The notes under the pieces were generated by a model. The model was given only the letters and a program-made list of their open reading frames with translations. It was not told the DNA's origin and did not search any database. The translations under genes and the position numbers were made by a program. Shown here piece after piece: positions 1 to 8,762 of a DNA stretch of 63,299 nt. How positions within the stretch are numbered: the stretch's first letter is position 1; every line of letters begins with the position of its first letter. The DNA comes from a virus: the IMG/VR virus record IMGVR_UViG_3300010885_073058, positions 1 through 63,299 of that record; one strand, given 5' to 3'.

Positions 1-87
1 GGAGCCCTCCAGGTCTACAACACAGCTCTCTCGGCAGCGCAGGTCTCAACTAACTTCCAGGCTGATCGCAGCAGGTATGGAGTCTAA
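1..87 (+). CDS. C-terminal end of a LamG/concanavalin A-like protein (partial)
   Basis: The first 28 codons before a TAA at 85-87 read as the tail of a protein whose start lies outside the window. The residues NTALSAAQVSTNF and the ending RYGV look like the last strand and C-terminus of LamG/concanavalin A-like domains found in phage tail and adhesin proteins, where a phrase such as 'alsaaqv..nf' is followed by a short basic tail. The stop overlaps the next start (TAATG), so the two genes are probably co-translated. Function is inferred as carbohydrate binding on the virion surface; only the tail is visible, so confidence is moderate. Confidence 0.55.
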   Translation, partial: GALQVYNTALSAAQVSTNFQADRSRYGV

Positions 88-626
88 TGTACGGAAGAAT
101 TTCAAATTTTGCAGGACCCATCTCCTCATTTCCAGCGCCAACAATCGTCTACTCCGCTGGTCTGTTTCGAACGACCTACACGGGCTACTTTGCTGACTCT
201 GTCAGTTTCTTCGCGACAGCCACTGCCACTGCCACGCTTGTTCAGACGACAGTCATTGAGGAACCGTCGACCGATGATGGCTCAAACTTCAGCATGCAAT
301 GGCTCGGATATTTCCGTCCCACGACAACTGAGACCTACACGTTCTTCCTCTCATCTGACGATGCTTCTTACCTGTGGATCGGAAGCAACGCGCTCTCTGG
401 ATTCACTACAGCAAATGCCACGGTCAATAATGGCGGTCTTCATGGTAACATTGAGACGTCAGGGACATCTGCTCTTACTTCCGGCGTCTATTATCCTATA
501 AGAATTCAATACGGAGAGCAGGGCGGCGGAGATGTCCTTACGTTCAACCACTCGACTGCTACAATCACTAAGACCACCAATGTGACAGGAAAGGTCTTCT
601 ACAACCCAACAACCAACGGATTCTAA
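87..626 (+). CDS. PA14/GLEYA-like carbohydrate-binding protein
   Basis: This 179-residue protein has a PA14/GLEYA-type core. It has FSMQWLGYFRP followed by TYTFFLSSDDASYLWIG (about residues 69-98), then NNGGLHGN and GVYYPIRIQYGEQGGGD (about 114-150). In PA14 domains the SDDAS segment lies near the ligand-binding loops and the YYPIRI strand is typical. No signal peptide or membrane segment is seen, so it is more likely a virion part than a secreted protein. It overlaps the stop of the LamG-type gene by one base and ends directly before the prepilin gene. The likely role is host-surface glycan attachment as a fibre or tail component, by family analogy. Confidence 0.65.
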   Translation: MYGRISNFAGPISSFPAPTIVYSAGLFRTTYTGYFADSVSFFATATATATLVQTTVIEEPSTDDGSNFSMQWLGYFRPTTTETYTFFLSSDDASYLWIGSNALSGFTTANATVNNGGLHGNIETSGTSALTSGVYYPIRIQYGEQGGGDVLTFNHSTATITKTTNVTGKVFYNPTTNGF

Positions 627-827
627 ATGATCAAAGAACTTCTAAAAGACGAAGAAGGCCAGTCCACCGTCGAGTACATGCTCCTCATCAGCGTGATCGT
701 CATCGCCATCGTCGCCGCGGCGTACGTGTTCATCGAGCCGTTCAAGCAGGGTGTTCTCGATCTAGGAAAGGACATCAAGAAGATCCTAAGCGACGGCAAG
801 ATAGGAAGAGTAGGAACAACTCGTTAA
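627..827 (+). CDS. Flp/Tad-type prepilin-like small protein
   Basis: The 66-residue product starts with a short charged leader (MIKELLKDEEG), then QSTVEYMLL and a hydrophobic stretch to about residue 35, then a charged tail. This matches a class III (type IVb/Flp) prepilin signal: glycine at position 11 as the cleavage residue, glutamate at +5 and tyrosine at +6 (the G-x4-E-Y pattern). Mature length would be about 55 residues, usual for Flp pilins. The gene follows the PA14-like stop immediately. Codons are strongly C/G-ending, unlike the glycosyltransferases downstream. No prepilin peptidase, ATPase or secretin is present, so any processing must use host machinery. It could also be a membrane-anchored decoy or a host gene picked up by chance. 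Confidence 0.7.
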   Translation: MIKELLKDEEGQSTVEYMLLISVIVIAIVAAAYVFIEPFKQGVLDLGKDIKKILSDGKIGRVGTTR

Positions 828-857
828 CTACGGCGAGGCCAGAAATACAATCTGTTC

Positions 858-2729
858 ATGGAAAAACAGATTATTTTTGTTGCTGATCTCTTCGCTGAAC
901 AGTATGCCGGCGGCGCTGAACTAACCTCTGATGCGCTGATTGAAGCATCACCCACGCTTGTTAAGAAAGTTCATGCAAAGAACTTAACTGTCGAGTTCTT
1001 ACAGCAGCATGTCGACGCTTTCTGGATCTTTGGTAATTTCTCATCTATCAACTGGTCACTGATCCCAGTCATTGCATCAAATCTCCGTTATGCTGTGCTT
1101 GAGTATGACTACAAGTTCTGCCTCCACCGCTCGATTGAGAAGCACAAGCACGAGACAGGACAGGAGTGTGACTGCCACAAACGCCAGCTAGGACAAATGG
1201 TTGCAGGCTTCTACCAAGCTGCAGATGCAATCTTCTGGATGTCAGAGCAGCAGCGCGCACGATACACCGAGCGGTTCCCAAATATGTTGGGACACAGGAA
1301 TTCTCACGTCCTAAGCTCTGTATTTGATAGTCGCTTCTTTGATAAGATTGAGCAGCTTAAGAGCAAGACAGCTGATAGAAGCGGCTGGATTGTCCTCGGG
1401 TCAAAGTCGTGGATCAAAGGCTATGAAGACGCTGTGAAGTGGTGTGAGGACAATGGAAAGAAGTTCCAGAGCTACTGGGACGTTCCATATGAGGAGCTTC
1501 TTGACATCATGTCAAGGTCTGAGGGTTTTGTCTATCTTCCGCGAGGTGGTGACACATGCCCAAGAATGGTGATCGAGGCAAAGCTACTTGGATGTGAGGT
1601 CGTCACCAACGATAATGTGCAGCATGCATCAGAAAAATGGTGGAATGCCAACCCAGATGATGTCTGTGATTATTTGAAGGGTAGGCCTGATGTGTTTTGG
1701 GCGGCCATAAATAATGTGATCCAGCAGCAACCGACGCTGTCTGGTTACAGCACGACCTACAACTGTGTCGATCAAAACTATCCATTCGTCGAGTCGATCA
1801 CGTCTCTCCTGGATGTCTGCGACGAGGTAGTCGTAGTTGATGGCGGATCAACAGATGGGACTTGGGATGTCCTCACAGCAATGGCTGAAGAGAATCCAAA
1901 GCTTAAGATCAAGCAGGTTGAACGCGACTGGAGTCATCCACGTCACAGCGTCTTTGATGGCATGCAGAAGGCAGCTGCACGAGATCTCTGCACAGGAGAC
2001 TTCTGCTGGCAGCAGGACGTCGACGAGATAATCCACCAGAATGATTACCAGAAGATCCGCAATTTGCTCACATCGACACCCAAGAGTGTTAATCTCATCT
2101 GTCTGCCTGTGACTGAATTCTGGGGCAGCAAGGGTAAGATCAGGATCGACATTAATCCCTGGAAGTGGCGTCTGAGTAGAAACCACCCAGAGATCACACA
2201 TGGCATTCCTGCAAGTCTACGTCGACAAGATGAGAATGGTGACCTCTACTCTGCACCAGGATCAGATGGATGTGATTACATTACACGAAGCACAGGTGAC
2301 TTAGTTCCAAATGTCAACTTCCACACGCAGCAGACAGAACAACTACGTCAAGCTGCATCTAGAGATCCTGCAGCAAGACACCAGTATGTTCAGTGGTTAG
2401 CAGCTGTGATACAGAACTTACCCGGCGTCTATCACTACTCTTGGTTTAATCTTCCTCGCAAGATCAAAACTTACAAGAACTACTGGTCACGTCACTGGCA
2501 GAGCATGTATAACATCAGTCAGGATGATACAGCAGAGAACAACATGTTCTTCAATAAGCCCTGGTCTGACGTAAGCGACGAAGAGATCGATCTACTTGCT
2601 GCACGCCTTGAGCAAGAAATGGGTGGTTGGATCTTCCACCGCAAGATTGATTGGAACAATCCTACGCCGAGTGTTATGATCAATGAAGTAACACATCCGG
2701 CTGTGATGGAAGATTATGTCAACGCCTAA
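858..2729 (+). CDS. Two-domain glycosyltransferase (GT-B-like plus GT2)
   Basis: This 623-residue protein appears to join two catalytic folds. Residues about 1-290 look GT-B-like: a Rossmann-type start, then RGGDTCPRMVIEAKLLGCEVV (about 228-248) in which the Glu fits the donor-binding position of group 1 transferases. Residues about 300-560 are a GT2 (GT-A) domain with YNCVDQNYPFVES, VVVVDGGSTDGTWDVL (about 323-338) and a DxD-like QQDVDE (about 385). Such fusions can add two sugars in sequence. No good Shine-Dalgarno precedes the ATG at 858. The next gene overlaps its 3' end by 14 bases. It opens the glycan island. Confidence 0.75.
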   Translation: MEKQIIFVADLFAEQYAGGAELTSDALIEASPTLVKKVHAKNLTVEFLQQHVDAFWIFGNFSSINWSLIPVIASNLRYAVLEYDYKFCLHRSIEKHKHETGQECDCHKRQLGQMVAGFYQAADAIFWMSEQQRARYTERFPNMLGHRNSHVLSSVFDSRFFDKIEQLKSKTADRSGWIVLGSKSWIKGYEDAVKWCEDNGKKFQSYWDVPYEELLDIMSRSEGFVYLPRGGDTCPRMVIEAKLLGCEVVTNDNVQHASEKWWNANPDDVCDYLKGRPDVFWAAINNVIQQQPTLSGYSTTYNCVDQNYPFVESITSLLDVCDEVVVVDGGSTDGTWDVLTAMAEENPKLKIKQVERDWSHPRHSVFDGMQKAAARDLCTGDFCWQQDVDEIIHQNDYQKIRNLLTSTPKSVNLICLPVTEFWGSKGKIRIDINPWKWRLSRNHPEITHGIPASLRRQDENGDLYSAPGSDGCDYITRSTGDLVPNVNFHTQQTEQLRQAASRDPAARHQYVQWLAAVIQNLPGVYHYSWFNLPRKIKTYKNYWSRHWQSMYNISQDDTAENNMFFNKPWSDVSDEEIDLLAARLEQEMGGWIFHRKIDWNNPTPSVMINEVTHPAVMEDYVNA

Positions 2730-3447
2730 AGTACTAGTCACGATATGCTGCTACAACCACGGCAAATACCTTAATGAATCAGTTCAGAGCATTATCGACC
2801 AGACACACACAAATTTGGATATCTGCATAGTTGACGATGGATCAGATGCAGATCAGCATATCGGCAGGATTGCAAGCGATCTGCAGCAAAGAGACGCCAG
2901 AATCCGAGTCATTACACTACCCAAAAATATTGGTAAGTGGCACGGTCTCAATGAGGCTATAAGGACGACTGACGCAGTTCTTTGTACATCACATGATGCA
3001 GATGACATCTCGCTTCCTGACAGGATCGAGAGACAAGTTACGTGCCTCATGAAGACACAAACACTTCACAACCTTTGTGGATTTCATCACTGCTGGTCAG
3101 AAGATGATGTTGATAAGATAAAAAGAGATTATGTGTCACCGAGCGAATTACAGATTGTAAATGCTGAATCTGTCTCCAGAGCTGTGATGATGGGTAAAAG
3201 CACACCTGGAATAAATCATTACTTTACAGGTCAATTTGAGACAGCAGGTGTCAGTGCGCTTTTTTACAGACAGATTTGGGAGATGGGTGTTCGTTTTAAC
3301 CCACCTGGTGCAGGTATTAGAACACTTTCTAGTGAAGACAGTGATTTTAATTTCAGAGTGACTGCACTCTTGAGCAGGACATCAATCCTAGCAGAGCAAC
3401 CTTATTGCTATAGAAGAAACACATCAACCAACAATGAGCGTACATGA
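2716..3447 (+). CDS. GT2 family glycosyltransferase
   Basis: The 243-residue product is a typical family 2 glycosyltransferase. It has VTICCYNHGKYLNESVQSI at residues 7-25, the nucleotide-binding CIVDDGSD near 37, and a DxD-type SHDADD near 93 that would hold the metal and sugar nucleotide. The start overlaps the upstream glycosyltransferase by 14 bases and its end overlaps the next gene by ATGA, so translation is probably coupled. It lacks membrane segments and should be cytosolic. Donor and acceptor cannot be read from sequence. Confidence 0.85.
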   Translation: MSTPKVLVTICCYNHGKYLNESVQSIIDQTHTNLDICIVDDGSDADQHIGRIASDLQQRDARIRVITLPKNIGKWHGLNEAIRTTDAVLCTSHDADDISLPDRIERQVTCLMKTQTLHNLCGFHHCWSEDDVDKIKRDYVSPSELQIVNAESVSRAVMMGKSTPGINHYFTGQFETAGVSALFYRQIWEMGVRFNPPGAGIRTLSSEDSDFNFRVTALLSRTSILAEQPYCYRRNTSTNNERT

Positions 3448-4388
3448 AGTACAGAATTTTAGCAATATCAGCACCAGGTGATGATCGAGGCCCAGGTGTA
3501 ATGTTTAAAAATCACATTAAAGCAGTTACTCATAAAGATAGTGAGATAGAAATAGTTCCACTCACACAGGAGATTTGGGATAATGATGCTGCACTGACTT
3601 CTTTTGATGCTGCATGGGGTTACGTTAGGTTTCACCCGGGAATAGTTCCACGTCTTAGGCAGCTTGGTGTTCCCATCATTGGTGGCCCGAACATTGTGAT
3701 GGAAAGAGCAGATGCAGGTATCACAGACGAGTATGAATGGTGGTATCTAACACAACCCAGTGTAGATGTCAATCTAAATGTTGCTGAATACTATAAAGAT
3801 CATGTCCAGAAGTTTGTTACCAACGGAATGCGGTGTGAAGTTCTAGAAGGATGCTATGATGTTTCTTCTTTAAATTTTGAAAAGAGCAAAAGAGACATTG
3901 ACGTCTTGCTCTATCATAAAGTTAGAGTAAATGATGACAATGATAAGGCATTAGACAGACTGAACCTCCTTAATAACAAGTTGAAGAGCAAAAATCTACA
4001 GACTGAGATCATAGTTTATGGCTCACACTCTAGGGAAGATTATTTCTCTCTATGCAGGCGGAGCAAAACCGTAGCCTGGTTAAGCATTGAGGACTATGCA
4101 AGCATAGCTCAAATTGAAGCTCATCTACTGGGCTCCTGCGTCGTAGGCACACCTTACAACTTGACTATTCCATCCTTTGATGCCACACTATGTCATAACT
4201 CACAAGATATGAACAATTGGATCACGTGGAAAGATGCAGAAACGGTAAGTGAAGATTACTTGAACACGATCTTACAAGTCATTGACACACACAATCTTGA
4301 TGAAAGAGTGCACACCACAGCTGCTGAAAGACATGGATATAAGCGCTATAGAGACGAACTTTCAAATATTATTGGAAGGATAAAGTGA
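3444..4388 (+). CDS. GT-B-like glycosyltransferase (group 1-like)
   Basis: The 314-residue product has a divergent GT-B shape: an N-terminal Rossmann-like half, and a C-terminal half with the segment IAQIEAHLLGSCVVGTPYN near residues 218-236, which resembles the donor-binding E-x-x-x-x-G region of group 1 transferases. The central segment RDIDVLLYHK starts the second Rossmann unit. It overlaps both neighbours by four bases. Detection of the family is weaker than for its neighbours, so an inactive relative is possible. Its place among glycosyltransferases supports a sugar transfer role. Confidence 0.6.
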   Translation: MKYRILAISAPGDDRGPGVMFKNHIKAVTHKDSEIEIVPLTQEIWDNDAALTSFDAAWGYVRFHPGIVPRLRQLGVPIIGGPNIVMERADAGITDEYEWWYLTQPSVDVNLNVAEYYKDHVQKFVTNGMRCEVLEGCYDVSSLNFEKSKRDIDVLLYHKVRVNDDNDKALDRLNLLNNKLKSKNLQTEIIVYGSHSREDYFSLCRRSKTVAWLSIEDYASIAQIEAHLLGSCVVGTPYNLTIPSFDATLCHNSQDMNNWITWKDAETVSEDYLNTILQVIDTHNLDERVHTTAAERHGYKRYRDELSNIIGRIK

Positions 4389-5101
4389 AGATACTGTACA
4401 AATACCCAACAAGAGAGCGACCTCTCCTTTTTTCTAGAACTTTACGCGCATGGTACGACAACATGCAGCGTGATGATTTTAGTTTTTTGATCTCTTGTGA
4501 TAACAATGACGCCCAGATGAACAATGACAATGCTAGACATTTCATGTCATCTTTCAAAAATCTCACATTTCGCTATGATGACAATTCAAGTAAGATTGAA
4601 GCCTGCAATAGAGGCGTGAGCGAAGAAAATTTTGACATTGTTGTGCTTGTGAGCGATGACATGGTTCCCGAAGTGCGTGGGTTTGACGATATAATTGTCC
4701 AAAGAATGTCTGAAGAATTTCCAGATACAGACGGTGCGCTGTGGTTCTTTGACGGCTACAACCCAGACATTAACACACTGTCTGTCTTAGGCAGGAAGTA
4801 CTACGAAAGGTTCGGTTACATTTATCACCCAAGTTATACCACACAGTGGTGCGATCAAGAGCACACGGACGTATCTAAGTCGCTAGGAAAGCTACGCAGG
4901 TACGATGACGTCATAGTTCGACACCTGCATCCGGAAGTTGCAGCTTTGAGAAATGATGTTCGCGATGCTCTCTCAAAGCATGTGCCTGAATACACACAAG
5001 CAAATTTTCTAGGCCATGATAATCTTTGGTTGAGAAATTCAAAGGGTGATCTTGACAGAGAGACATACTATAACAGAAGAGCAGCAGGCTTTCCAAGGTA
5101 A
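4385..5101 (+). CDS. GT-A-like glycosyltransferase
   Basis: This 238-residue protein begins at a GTG that overlaps the upstream stop (GTGA). It opens with ILYKYPTRERPLLF and has FSFLISCDNNDA (about 32-43), an acceptor-type CNRGVSEENFDIVVLVSDDMVPE near 75-97 and a late His-containing IVRHLHPE. The SDDM motif fits the DxD metal site of GT-A enzymes. These features point to a distant GT2-like transferase. It is followed by a 42-base gap carrying a small hairpin before the next gene, so it may end a co-translated group. Confidence 0.6.
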   Translation: MKILYKYPTRERPLLFSRTLRAWYDNMQRDDFSFLISCDNNDAQMNNDNARHFMSSFKNLTFRYDDNSSKIEACNRGVSEENFDIVVLVSDDMVPEVRGFDDIIVQRMSEEFPDTDGALWFFDGYNPDINTLSVLGRKYYERFGYIYHPSYTTQWCDQEHTDVSKSLGKLRRYDDVIVRHLHPEVAALRNDVRDALSKHVPEYTQANFLGHDNLWLRNSKGDLDRETYYNRRAAGFPR

Positions 5102-5127
5102 ACACTTTTTAACCAGACAATAAAATG

Positions 5128-5143
5128 GTACCTAGGAAGGTAC
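5128..5143 (+). promoter_or_regulatory. Small hairpin touching the start codon of the SDR gene
   Basis: GTACC pairs with GGTAC around the loop TAGGAA, a 5-bp stem ending one base before the ATG at 5144. The purine-rich loop and its 3' side (AGGAAGG) would serve as the ribosome binding site, so the fold presents or masks it. The stem is short, and this is a weak call. Confidence 0.3.
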
Positions 5144-6103
5144 ATGCTAACTAGTAAGAATATCTTTGTCACTGGCGCGGGTGGCTTTATTGGATCATCA
5201 ATTGTCAAAAAGTTGGTGTCACTTGACGCGAATGTTTTTAGTCTTGTGAGATCTAAGTCCACAGAAGATGTTGAAACTCTGAAAGGATCTAAGATATACG
5301 TCGGTGATGTCTGTGACTATTCACTAATGACTGAGATTATTTCAACAAACAGCGTAGACTACATCGTTCATCTAGCAGCCAATGCAATCGTCAAGAATTC
5401 TGCAAGAGATCCAATGAACACTTATCGTTCCAATGTCATGGGAACAGTTGCAGTCCTTGAGGCAGCAAGAAATGTTGGAAAGTGTACAAAGATAATTGCT
5501 GCATCAAGTGATAAAGCCTATGGTGACCACGAGATCCTTCCTTATACAGAGAGCACACCAATTGCCACCAGGAACACTTACGACACATCAAAGGCATGCT
5601 CTGATCTTATTGCAAGGACATATGCACACAACTACGGAATGCCAATAGTTGTGACACGATGCAGTAATGTGTACGGTCCAGGTGATCCTAACACATCGAG
5701 AATTATTCCTAATACCATTGCTCGTATTAGTCGTAACGAGACACCTGTTCTATATTCTGATGTGTCATCAATGGAGCGTGAGTTCATCTATATCGATGAC
5801 GTAGTGGATGCTTACCTGCGTCTAATGTTATCTGACGAAACAACAAATGGCGAAGCTTACAATATCGGTGGCGGCGGCCCAGTCAAGATAACTCAAGTTG
5901 TTAACAAGATACTTGACCTCATGGGATCTAGACTCGAGACGACAGTTATCCAGAGAGAGCCTACATTTAAGGAAATTTCAAGACAGTACATTGACGCTTC
6001 CAAGATATTTGATGCAACCGGATGGAAGCAAACCACAAGCCTGCAGGTTGGTCTTGCAACAACAATACAGAGTTATCTTAAGGGCAGTAGCGAGAAGCGC
6101 TGA
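5144..6103 (+). CDS. NAD-dependent epimerase/dehydratase, CDP-glucose 4,6-dehydratase-like
   Basis: The 319-residue product is an extended short-chain dehydrogenase. It has the NAD-binding GAGGFIG at residues 11-17, VHLAANA near 83, the catalytic-region AASSDKAYGDHE near 120-131 and the YxxxK pair in YDTSKAC near 146-152. The SSDKAYG and TRCSNVYGPGDPNTSRIIP segments are closer to CDP-glucose 4,6-dehydratases (RfbG-like) than to UDP-glucose epimerases. It probably makes a 4-keto-6-deoxy sugar nucleotide for the transferases around it. Length is slightly below the usual 350 residues. Substrate assignment is by motif likeness only. Confidence 0.75.
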   Translation: MLTSKNIFVTGAGGFIGSSIVKKLVSLDANVFSLVRSKSTEDVETLKGSKIYVGDVCDYSLMTEIISTNSVDYIVHLAANAIVKNSARDPMNTYRSNVMGTVAVLEAARNVGKCTKIIAASSDKAYGDHEILPYTESTPIATRNTYDTSKACSDLIARTYAHNYGMPIVVTRCSNVYGPGDPNTSRIIPNTIARISRNETPVLYSDVSSMEREFIYIDDVVDAYLRLMLSDETTNGEAYNIGGGGPVKITQVVNKILDLMGSRLETTVIQREPTFKEISRQYIDASKIFDATGWKQTTSLQVGLATTIQSYLKGSSEKR

Positions 6104-6105
6104 AT

Positions 6106-6759
6106 ATGAAGGTCGTATCTTACTGCTTATGGGGAAATAACCCAAAATACACAGTTGGTGCTGTGCGTAACGCTGAACTTGTTAAATCGCACTATCCAGA
6201 CTGGCAAGCGTGGTTCTACGTAGGATCATCCACATCAAAAGATGTGGTTGCATCTTTGGTAAATGAAGGTGCAAAAGTCATCGAGATGGAAGAGCCTGGT
6301 GATTGGCGCGGCATGTTCTGGAGATTTTATCCTGCATCAGATCCCAACGTTGAAGTAATGATCAGCAGAGACTGTGACAGTAGGATAAGTCAGAGAGAAG
6401 TTGATGCTGTGAATGACTGGCTCGACTCTGGCCTACCATTCCATATCATGAGAGATCATCCATGGCATGGAACAGAGATACTGGGAGGAATGTGGGGTGC
6501 AAGGTACCCATTCTTATCCAGGATGACAGAGCTTATTGATCAATTTGATAAAGGTGATTTCTGGCAGGTAGATCAGAATTTTCTAAAGCTGCTCTACCCA
6601 CATATCGCGCCTCATGCCAAGGTGCACGATGAGTTCTTCCAGAAGACTGGATGGCCATCTAAGAGAAATGGACCAGAATTTGTTGGACAAGTCTTTGATG
6701 AGAATGAGAAAACTGTGCAAGAACATCTAGAAGTTCTTTCACAATCTCTAGGAATGTAA
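6106..6759 (+). CDS. Putative GT-A-like sugar transferase (phage/bacterial conserved type)
   Basis: The 217-residue protein begins MKVVSYCLWGNNPKY and contains VEVMISRDCDSRIS near 82-95, where DCD could be the DxD metal site, followed by FHIMRDHPWHGTEILGGMWG near 118-137. This architecture, a short GT-A-like fold with an Arg-Asp-His-Pro loop, occurs in glycan clusters as an uncharacterised nucleotide-diphospho-sugar transferase type. I do not recognise a studied member. It starts three bases after the upstream stop and is followed directly by another transferase gene. Confidence 0.55.
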   Translation: MKVVSYCLWGNNPKYTVGAVRNAELVKSHYPDWQAWFYVGSSTSKDVVASLVNEGAKVIEMEEPGDWRGMFWRFYPASDPNVEVMISRDCDSRISQREVDAVNDWLDSGLPFHIMRDHPWHGTEILGGMWGARYPFLSRMTELIDQFDKGDFWQVDQNFLKLLYPHIAPHAKVHDEFFQKTGWPSKRNGPEFVGQVFDENEKTVQEHLEVLSQSLGM

Positions 6760-7827
6760 ATGAAGATTGCATTTTACTCACACAACATAGACTTTGCAGG
6801 AACTTGGCGGACACACGAAAGAAAGGCTGAATATATCCAAAATCAAGATGATTTTGATGTTTATGTCTTTTATTCGCCCAATGTTGAGAATAACAGACTT
6901 GAAGAATCTAAGAAAATATTGACAAATTGTAAGTTTGTTCCATTTGAAAGAACTTTAGAAAAATTTGACGCTTCTAGCGGTTATAACCCAATCTCATGTA
7001 ATATTAGACAAATTGTGAATGATCTTAAGATAGACATATTTCACTTTACTAGAAGCGGTTATTTTGAGTGGCCGTTTAATGTGAGAATGTGCCCTATTCA
7101 AATAGAAACAAACATCTTTGGCTATAAAGATAATTCAAGTTTTCTAGATGGATCGATTTTTATCACAAAAAGATTTGATATTGCTGAGAGCAATGTAAAA
7201 AAACTAATACACTGTCCAATACCAGAACCTGGCACAAAATTCGATTCTATCGAAAGCCTTAGAAGTGATCTGCATATTGACCAGGAATGTCTTGTTTTAG
7301 GAAGATCAGGTAGACCAGCAAATTTTGATCCAATTGCACTGAATGCTTTTGCTCTTTTCAAGAAAGAATTTAAAGCACCCGTCAAATATGTCATCATGGG
7401 TGGCTGTGAACAAGCTAAAAATGAAGTGTTACAATTAGGATTAAAAGATGATGTTATTTTTATAGATTGTACCAACGACGATGAGTATATCGAGAGGTTT
7501 CATAAGACAATCGATATATTTGCACACTACAGATCAGACGGTGAGACGTTTGGTACAGCTATAGGACAGGCAATGATGTATTCGATACCTGTTATTACAC
7601 ACTATGCAGGTCAAAATTCTCAAGTTGACACTGTTGCCGGAGGAGGATTTAGTGTCGCTAGCGTTAATGAATATGCAAGAGCGCTTCTAATTCTTTCTAA
7701 TAACAGTAATAGATCTTCTATTGGATTAAAAGCTAAAGATCATGCTATGACACACTATGCTCAGAATAAAATAGGATCTCAAGTAAAAGAATTCTACTAT
7801 GATGTAGCAGCATCTAAAGGGTTTTAA
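6760..7827 (+). CDS. GT4-type (group 1) glycosyltransferase
   Basis: The 355-residue product is a GT-B enzyme. The second Rossmann half begins near residue 178 with VLGRSGRPANFDP, and the donor-binding segment DGETFGTAIGQAMMYSIPVI lies near 260-279, including the E-x7-E-like spacing region with a Gln in place of the second Glu. The gene abuts the upstream stop (TAA then ATG). From here to about 12.35 kb the DNA is visibly AT-rich, with AAA/ATT/GAA codons, unlike genes on either side. That suggests a separate origin for this block. The retaining transfer chemistry of GT4 is inferred. Confidence 0.8.
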   Translation: MKIAFYSHNIDFAGTWRTHERKAEYIQNQDDFDVYVFYSPNVENNRLEESKKILTNCKFVPFERTLEKFDASSGYNPISCNIRQIVNDLKIDIFHFTRSGYFEWPFNVRMCPIQIETNIFGYKDNSSFLDGSIFITKRFDIAESNVKKLIHCPIPEPGTKFDSIESLRSDLHIDQECLVLGRSGRPANFDPIALNAFALFKKEFKAPVKYVIMGGCEQAKNEVLQLGLKDDVIFIDCTNDDEYIERFHKTIDIFAHYRSDGETFGTAIGQAMMYSIPVITHYAGQNSQVDTVAGGGFSVASVNEYARALLILSNNSNRSSIGLKAKDHAMTHYAQNKIGSQVKEFYYDVAASKGF

Positions 7828-7828
7828 A

Positions 7829-8701
7829 GTGAATTTTTTCATAATACAGGAACGCGGAAGACACGAGAAGAACAGAGAGTTTAGAGAAGCGCTGTGCATG
7901 AAACGATCACTAGAAAGATTAGGTCATAAGTGCACAGTCTGGGGTTTAGGGTATGAAAATTATTCCATACCATTTGAAGAAGCCTCTATAGGTCATGATA
8001 TTGTTCTTAGTCTTGAGAACTATGATACAGGGTGGCATCCTATAATTTCTGGTTTTAGTGGCTTGAAAGCATTCTGGAGCATTGACTCTCATTGCGTCCT
8101 GTACGATCACGTCAATTTTTGTCAAAAGAATAAGATAGATCTACTTTTAAATTCCACAGCGCGCTATATACCTGCCTTCCAAAACTGTGTTAGATATGCA
8201 GCATGGTTTCCAAATGGATACCCAGAAGATCTAATTTCACCAAGAAATGATGTTAAAAGGATCGTCGACATTGGTTTTTGTGGATCATCAATAGACAAGA
8301 GAAATGAAGTAATCTCTCAAATTGAGAGGACTATTCTTATTAAGAAGGACATCTTTTTAATTGGTGAAGACATGGTTAGAGCATTGTCAAGCTATAAGAT
8401 TGCATTCAACTATAACATCGCAGATGATATTAATTTTAGGACATTTGAAGCGACAGGTGCAGGTGCATTGTTGCTGACAAACTATACACCAAACTTAGAG
8501 AAACTTTTCAAGATTGGAGAAGAAGTTGTTGTATATCAAAATATTGACGATTTAATACAAAAAATACTTTACTTTGTTAAAAATAATGAAGAAAGAAATA
8601 CTATAGCAAACGCAGGGATCCTTAGATCCAAAGCAGATCATAGCTATGATGCTAGGTCACGTTACCTTATTGATCTATTGAGTAGCATAGGAATAAAATA
8701 A
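7829..8701 (+). CDS. GT-B glycosyltransferase, CgeB/spore-maturation-like
   Basis: It uses a GTG start one base after the previous stop. The 290-residue protein has DIVLSLENYDTGW, a central FCGSSIDKRNEVI near 150 and FRTFEATGAGALLLTNY near 203-219, which is the C-terminal signature of CgeB-like group 1 transferases (Glyco_trans_1_2 type). The end, KADHSYDARSRYLIDLL, also fits that family. Function is sugar transfer, with unknown donor. The DNA is AT-rich, consistent with the surrounding block. Confidence 0.75.
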   Translation: MNFFIIQERGRHEKNREFREALCMKRSLERLGHKCTVWGLGYENYSIPFEEASIGHDIVLSLENYDTGWHPIISGFSGLKAFWSIDSHCVLYDHVNFCQKNKIDLLLNSTARYIPAFQNCVRYAAWFPNGYPEDLISPRNDVKRIVDIGFCGSSIDKRNEVISQIERTILIKKDIFLIGEDMVRALSSYKIAFNYNIADDINFRTFEATGAGALLLTNYTPNLEKLFKIGEEVVVYQNIDDLIQKILYFVKNNEERNTIANAGILRSKADHSYDARSRYLIDLLSSIGIK

Positions 8702-8762
8702 AAAGTATAGATAGAACATTTGAATTTATCGCTTTTAGATATAACTAAATACAAGGTTTAAA

